DNA of 64,000 nt, from the NCBI GenBank assembly GCA_035547425.1, contig DASZUU010000018.1:1-64000 (forward strand). Direction: 5' to 3'. A program made the position numbers and the translations under genes. This document shows positions 60,265-64,000 of the stretch, in pieces. This stretch comes from Alloacidobacterium sp035547425. GTDB taxonomy: Bacteria > Acidobacteriota > Terriglobia > Terriglobales > Acidobacteriaceae. The notes below the pieces were generated by a model that saw only the letters and a program-made list of their open reading frames with translations, was not told the origin of the DNA and did not search any database. The number at the start of each line of letters is the position of its first letter. Within the stretch, counting starts at the first letter, position 1.

Positions 60265-60518
60265 AGCTTTTGCGGTGGCTCCCCGTATTGCTGCAATAGC
60301 GTGTCAATGTTGTCGGCCTTCTTTGAGCGCCATGTTTCTTCGCACCATCGCTTGATGTCGGGTGACTCGTCGGTTTGCAGTTCCTGGTACACGAAACTCA
60401 GGACGCGATCGGTTGGCTCTTCCACCCAGGTGTTGCCCTGTCCATGTACCCGCGAGGCGCCGCGTTCCCATCCGCGCGGCGTCAGGTGCCATTCTGTCCA
60501 TTCCTTGCGAATTGCCAT
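60261..60518 (-). CDS. Small cytoplasmic hypothetical protein
   Basis: An 85-residue acidic-to-neutral protein rich in Trp, Glu and Arg (EWTEWHLTPRGWERG, EETWRSKKADN). No signal peptide or membrane helix. Unknown function; similar short proteins are annotated as hypothetical in acidobacteria, as I recall. Stop overlaps that of the carbonic anhydrase by 4 bp. Confidence 0.65.
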   Translation of the reverse strand: MAIRKEWTEWHLTPRGWERGASRVHGQGNTWVEEPTDRVLSFVYQELQTDESPDIKRWCEETWRSKKADNIDTLLQQYGEPPQKL

Positions 60519-60575
60519 AGCGACTTATTGTGACGCATTTTGCGTCTTTTGGGCAGCTTCGCGGACAATCATTTT

Positions 60576-61205
60576 ATGATTCTCGAAACTTTCCCCGTGG
60601 GCATGCTGCAATGCAACTGTACGATCCTGGGCGATGAGACGACCGGCGAAGCGATGGTCATCGATCCCGGCGACAATATTCCGCAGATCGTGGCACGTTT
60701 GGAGAAGCATGGCCTGAAGGTGAAACAAATCGTTGTCACCCATGCGCATATTGACCACGTGGGCGGCGCGCTGAAGCTGAAGCAGCAGACGGGCGCGCCG
60801 ATTCTGCTGAACCAGAACGATCTGCCGCTGCTGGAGATGATGGAGATGCAGGCCGGATGGCTGGGCGTGCAGACGCCGGACGTTGCGCCACCTGATGCGA
60901 GCGCCGACGATCATCTCATCATCGGCCTTGAGAATTATCCGGCACAGGTGCTGCATACGCCGGGACATACGCCGGGAAGCGTATGCCTCTACTTTGCTCC
61001 GCAGAATTTGCTGGTGGCCGGCGATACGCTCTTCGCTGGATCGATCGGGCGCACAGACCTGCCCGGCGGCGACTTCCGGCAGATCATGCGCTCGCTGCAT
61101 GACCGCGTGCTGGCACTGCCCGATGAAACGCGGGTGATTCCGGGACACGGTGCCACTACGACGATTGGCGAAGAGCGGGCGTCGAATCCGTTTCTACAGA
61201 ATTAA
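60576..61205 (+). CDS. Metallo-beta-lactamase-fold hydrolase (glyoxalase II-like)
   Basis: A 209-residue di-metal hydrolase. Metal motifs: THAHIDHVGG (HxHxDH), HTPGHTPGSVCLYF (His), AGDTLFAGSIGRTDLPGG (bridging Asp) and PGHGATTTIGEE (final His). Length and VGMLQCNCTILGD start match the YcbL-type subgroup, which hydrolyses thioesters such as S-lactoylglutathione or bacillithiol analogues; the substrate here is open. ATG at 60576 gives the family start. Overlaps the convergent aminotransferase by 12 bp. Confidence 0.92.
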   Translation: MILETFPVGMLQCNCTILGDETTGEAMVIDPGDNIPQIVARLEKHGLKVKQIVVTHAHIDHVGGALKLKQQTGAPILLNQNDLPLLEMMEMQAGWLGVQTPDVAPPDASADDHLIIGLENYPAQVLHTPGHTPGSVCLYFAPQNLLVAGDTLFAGSIGRTDLPGGDFRQIMRSLHDRVLALPDETRVIPGHGATTTIGEERASNPFLQN

Positions 61206-62378
61206 GCGCTCGATGTGGGCAAGAACAGCTTCTGTTCCCTGCCGGAATTCTTCTTCCGGCGTCAGCAGACTGATGACCAGCCACCCGTTGCCGGAGAAGC
61301 CGAAGAAATAACCGGGATGCAGCGAGACACCGTGAGCGCGAAGCAGATCGAGCGCGAGCGCCTCATCGCTTTGCACCGCGGGAACGCGGAGGGTGGCATA
61401 CCATCCGGCTTCCACATCCAGGCGCGTAACCATGCTTTGCGCGGCTAGCAGATCATCGAGCAGATGAAGATTTTTGGCTGTGCGCGATTGAATCTGTAGT
61501 TGGATGTGGCCGCGCTGCTGGAGCCAATGCGGCAGCGCGTTCTGTATCGGCGCGTTCATGGAAAGAAATGTGTCGGCAATCACTTCCAATCGCGCCAGGG
61601 CCTCACGCAGTTCCGCGCCTGGACCAAAGGCGGCGATCCATGCAGCCTTCATCTGCGGCAAGCCTGCTATCTTGCTCAGACCGCTTAAGACGAAGGTCAG
61701 CACCGGATGCGGACCGACGGCGAAGCTGTGTTCCGCGCTTGCCAGTGGATAGTCGAGAAAGACCTCGTCGACGATCAACGCCAGGCCATATTCCTTGCAG
61801 AAGGCTTCCAACTGCTCGCGTTCGCGCAGTTTAACGAAATGTCCGGTGGGATTATTCGGATGCACCAGCGCGATTGCCCGCGTGCGCGAGGTTACGCGCT
61901 GCCGCAAGGCTTCAAGGTCAAGATGCCAGCCGTGATCGTAGAAGAGCGAATAGGGTACAAGTTTTACATCATCGATATCGGCAAGGAAATCGAAGAGCGG
62001 GTAGCTCGGCTGCGCGATCAGCACTTCATCTTCGGCATTACAAAGCAGGCGAAAAACATAGCTGTAGGCCTCACTGGTGCTGGTGGTGAGAAAAACCTGC
62101 GATGGGTCCACGTTGGCGGCATGCGCGCTATAGTATGCGCGCACAGCTTCGCGGGCTGAGAGCAAACCGCGCGGGTTGGGGTCGTAGAGCAGCGACTCAG
62201 CAGCGGCAAGCGGAGTGAGAATAGCAGCCGCGTCATAGGCGAAGCCGCACTGCGTAGGGTTCGACGCGGTGAGATCAAGAATCGGGAGCCCGGCTTCTCT
62301 GCGTTCGCGCAGAGCGCAAGACAGCGCTGTTTCTGCTGTGTCCCAATTTGTTCGCGCGGAAAAACGCTGCAGTGTCAT
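61194..62378 (-). CDS. Class I/II pyridoxal-phosphate aminotransferase
   Basis: A 394-residue fold-type I PLP enzyme. Visible are DLTASNPTQ, the substrate/PLP motifs FLTTSTSEAYSY, HPNNPTGHFV, IVDEVFLDYP and the Lys-bearing segment FVLSGLSKIAGLPQMK, where Lys forms the internal aldimine. Resembles aspartate/tyrosine-type and alanine aminotransferases; amino-donor specificity cannot be fixed. Divergent from the HAD gene at 62439. Confidence 0.9.
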   Translation of the reverse strand: MTLQRFSARTNWDTAETALSCALRERREAGLPILDLTASNPTQCGFAYDAAAILTPLAAAESLLYDPNPRGLLSAREAVRAYYSAHAANVDPSQVFLTTSTSEAYSYVFRLLCNAEDEVLIAQPSYPLFDFLADIDDVKLVPYSLFYDHGWHLDLEALRQRVTSRTRAIALVHPNNPTGHFVKLREREQLEAFCKEYGLALIVDEVFLDYPLASAEHSFAVGPHPVLTFVLSGLSKIAGLPQMKAAWIAAFGPGAELREALARLEVIADTFLSMNAPIQNALPHWLQQRGHIQLQIQSRTAKNLHLLDDLLAAQSMVTRLDVEAGWYATLRVPAVQSDEALALDLLRAHGVSLHPGYFFGFSGNGWLVISLLTPEEEFRQGTEAVLAHIERLIL

Positions 62379-62438
62379 GCCAGTATCTTTTCATACGTTG
62401 TCCGAAACTTCGCGCATAATGGAAGAAGAGGAGCCTGC

Positions 62439-63095
62439 ATGCCGATTCGCGCTGTCATTTTTGATTACGGAATGGTGTTGAGCCATCCGCAGGAGCCATC
62501 TGCGCTCAATAATCTGCTTACCATTACCGGACTTGACCGCAGCACGTTCGACAGCCATTACTGGACACACAGGCACGCATACGACATGGGCAAGCTGAAT
62601 GGCCGCACCTATTGGCAGCAATTTGCGCAGGACGCCGCGATTGAGCTGACGGCTACAGACATCGAACGGCTGATTGAAAATGATGTGCTCATGTGGTGCA
62701 CCATCAATGAGCCGATGCTGGAATGGGCGCAATCGTTGGCGGAAGCGGGGTTTCGCATCGGCATACTCTCCAACATGGGCGAAGAAACTTTGAGCTACAT
62801 GCGGCAGGAATTTGCGTGGCTCGGCGACTTTCATCATCACACATGGTCGTGCGAGCTGGGCATCGCCAAGCCGGACCCGGCGATCTACACCTACACCTGC
62901 GAGAAACTGGACATCGCGCCGAATGAAGCCGTTTTTCTGGATGACAAGATTGAAAATGTAGAGGCCGCGCGCCACGTTGGCCTGCATGCGATTCAGTTCC
63001 GGAATATCGCGCAGCTCCGCGAGGAATTGAGCCGACAAGAGTGGGCGGCCGACCTTCCCCAGCCCGCCGAGGATACGCTTCCGCAAGTAAATTAA
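62439..63095 (+). CDS. HAD-superfamily hydrolase (HAD-IA, YihX-like)
   Basis: A 218-residue HAD phosphatase. Motif I is FDYGMVLS: the nucleophile Asp is present but the second Asp is Gly, as in YihX-type enzymes. Motif II is LSNMGEE, motif III the Lys in GIAKPDPAIY and motif IV VFLDDKIENVEAA. The helical cap lies at about residues 15-85. Preceded by GAGGAG. Possibly a sugar-phosphate phosphatase. Confidence 0.87.
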   Translation: MPIRAVIFDYGMVLSHPQEPSALNNLLTITGLDRSTFDSHYWTHRHAYDMGKLNGRTYWQQFAQDAAIELTATDIERLIENDVLMWCTINEPMLEWAQSLAEAGFRIGILSNMGEETLSYMRQEFAWLGDFHHHTWSCELGIAKPDPAIYTYTCEKLDIAPNEAVFLDDKIENVEAARHVGLHAIQFRNIAQLREELSRQEWAADLPQPAEDTLPQVN

Positions 63096-63171
63096 GCTTT
63101 TTTACTGTTGCTTCAGAAATCTCTTGTCATAACTTCAATACTGTTTTACTCTAGGCCTGTTTAAAACAGGC

Positions 63172-63522
63172 ATGAAGAAAATAAAACATCCTGAACCGCG
63201 CGATTTATTTCCTGGAGCTCTGGAGATGATGATTCTCCAGTCGGTGCTTCGCCAGCCTATGCACGGATATGCGCTGGTGCAGCACATCAAGCAACGCTCG
63301 AATGAATTGCTGCAGGTGGAGGAAGGCTCGCTCTATCCTGCGCTGCAGCGACTGCTCAAGGCAGGCCTGCTGAAAGCCGATTGGCAGATTTCCGCCACGA
63401 ATCGCCGCGTGCGTGTTTACCGGATTACGCCTGCGGGAACGAAGCACCTCGAACGCGAGGTTTCACGCTTTGAACAAATGCTCCAGGGCATCAGCCTCGT
63501 TTTAACACCTGCTGAATCCTGA
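63172..63522 (+). CDS. PadR-family transcriptional regulator
   Basis: A 116-residue winged-helix regulator: LEMMILQSVLRQPMHGYALVQHIKQR, EGSLYPALQRLLKAGLLKADW and the wing RRVRVYRITPAGTKHLERE. In acidobacteria such genes sit directly upstream of MacB-like permeases, as here (18 bp to the next start), and are thought to repress them. Confidence 0.92.
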   Translation: MKKIKHPEPRDLFPGALEMMILQSVLRQPMHGYALVQHIKQRSNELLQVEEGSLYPALQRLLKAGLLKADWQISATNRRVRVYRITPAGTKHLEREVSRFEQMLQGISLVLTPAES

Positions 63523-63540
63523 AGCGGGATGGGAGTGGAT

Positions 63541-64000
63541 ATGCGCCTCTTTCGCCGTCGCATCTATAAGGATCTCTCGGAGGAGATTCGCCAGCATCTT
63601 GAAGAGAAGATCGACATGCTCATGGCTGACGGAATGAGCCGCGAAGACGCCGAACACCATGCGCGCAGAGAATTCGGCAACGTTGCATTGCTGGAAGAAC
63701 GCGGACGCGAAGCCTGGCAGTGGCCGGAGATGCGTTCTTTGTGGGCGGACGTGAAATTCGGCCTGCGGCAGATACGGCGCTATCGCACATTCACGCTCAT
63801 GGCCGTATTGACCCTGGCCCTCGGCATCGGCACCAATACCGCCATCTTCACGCTGCTCGATTCGATCGTGCTGCGTCCGCTGCCCTTCGAGCAGCAGGAC
63901 CGTCTCGCGTCCATTGAGGCTGTCGGCCTTTTTCCGAAAGGCTGGATCAAGGCACTGCAGGATCATTCACAGTCCTTTGCGTCCATCGCTGCGTACGGCG
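63541..64000 (+). CDS. MacB-like orphan ABC permease, N-terminal part (ADOP type)
   Basis: Only the first about 153 residues are inside the window; the gene runs off the right edge. A short N-terminal helical domain (RQHLEEKIDMLMADGMSREDAEHHARREFGN, 63589-63681) typical of acidobacterial duplicated orphan permeases is followed by the first membrane helix (LTLALGIGTNTAIFTLLDSI) and the start of the MacB periplasmic core domain. ADOP proteins have two MacB permease modules and no own ATPase. ATG at 63541 has GGAG at 63532-63535; ATG at 63529 is in frame too. Confidence 0.87.
   Translation, partial: MRLFRRRIYKDLSEEIRQHLEEKIDMLMADGMSREDAEHHARREFGNVALLEERGREAWQWPEMRSLWADVKFGLRQIRRYRTFTLMAVLTLALGIGTNTAIFTLLDSIVLRPLPFEQQDRLASIEAVGLFPKGWIKALQDHSQSFASIAAYG

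Noticed and set aside
1..64000. CRISPR arrays, prophage, insertion sequences, integrases or toxin-antitoxin pairs.
   Set aside because: No regularly spaced repeats, transposase or phage structural genes, and no adjacent toxin-antitoxin-like small gene pairs were seen on either strand.

Overview
The window reads as chromosomal DNA of an acidobacterium, most likely class Terriglobia (Acidobacteriaceae or a close relative). This is inferred from gene content and not from any marker search. The pointers are a PadR-type regulator followed by a MacB-like orphan permease at the right edge, menaquinone synthesis by the futalosine route (mqnE), a large OmpA protein with Ig-like domains, a single-gene LptF-LptG fusion, and Gram-negative envelope genes (Mla, porin, LPS export). 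Coding density is high. I see no prophage, insertion sequence, integrase or CRISPR array, so most of the window is core chromosome.

Layout. 1-9.6 kb: housekeeping and envelope genes, including MscS, a DUF255 thioredoxin-fold protein, an M20 peptidase, glycerate kinase, an isoprenylcysteine methyltransferase-like protein, an unlisted 31-residue membrane protein and two alpha/beta hydrolases. 9.7-14.3 kb: a PDZ-containing membrane histidine kinase and an NtrC-type activator behind a near-consensus sigma-54 promoter. 14.3-18 kb: Mla-type lipid transporter pair, DUF2306 protein and glutaryl-CoA dehydrogenase. 18-27 kb: MarR-pirin, OpgC, MqnE, RimI, an Asp-box repeat protein and an OmpA protein. 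27.3-34.4 kb: a lone nuoB, then the nitrogen module amtB-glnK-glnD, then an OprB-like porin.

34.5-38.8 kb: a small Cys-rich protein, a degenerate GGDEF response regulator, a fatty-acid desaturase and a two-component pair. 38.8-41.6 kb: a copper operon (copZ-like, copA, csoR) with a G-tract operator. 41.7-45.8 kb: LPS export (LptFG fusion and an MsbA-like exporter). 45.8-51.6 kb: a motility cluster, with fliC, fliD and fliS on one strand and flbD, motA and motB on the other, separated by two divergent sigma-28-type promoters. 51.6-56.8 kb: YjbQ, a TPR protein, a MagIII-like glycosylase and tryptophan catabolism (kynA-kynU). 56.9-64 kb: HAD phosphatases, tRNA-Leu(GAG), secG, an amidohydrolase, a Tat-exported beta-carbonic anhydrase, a metallo-beta-lactamase-fold hydrolase, an aminotransferase, PadR and a truncated permease.

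I did not find one unmistakable new multi-gene system. The most distinctive items are regulatory or small: the sigma-54 promoter feeding a two-component operon whose activator carries an altered GAFTGA loop, the unlisted membrane microprotein, the divergent flagellar promoters with identical 15-nt spacers, the GEDEF cyclase behind a structured leader, the long hairpin between glnK and glnD, and a kynU gene whose stop codon lies in what looks like a dispersed repeat.
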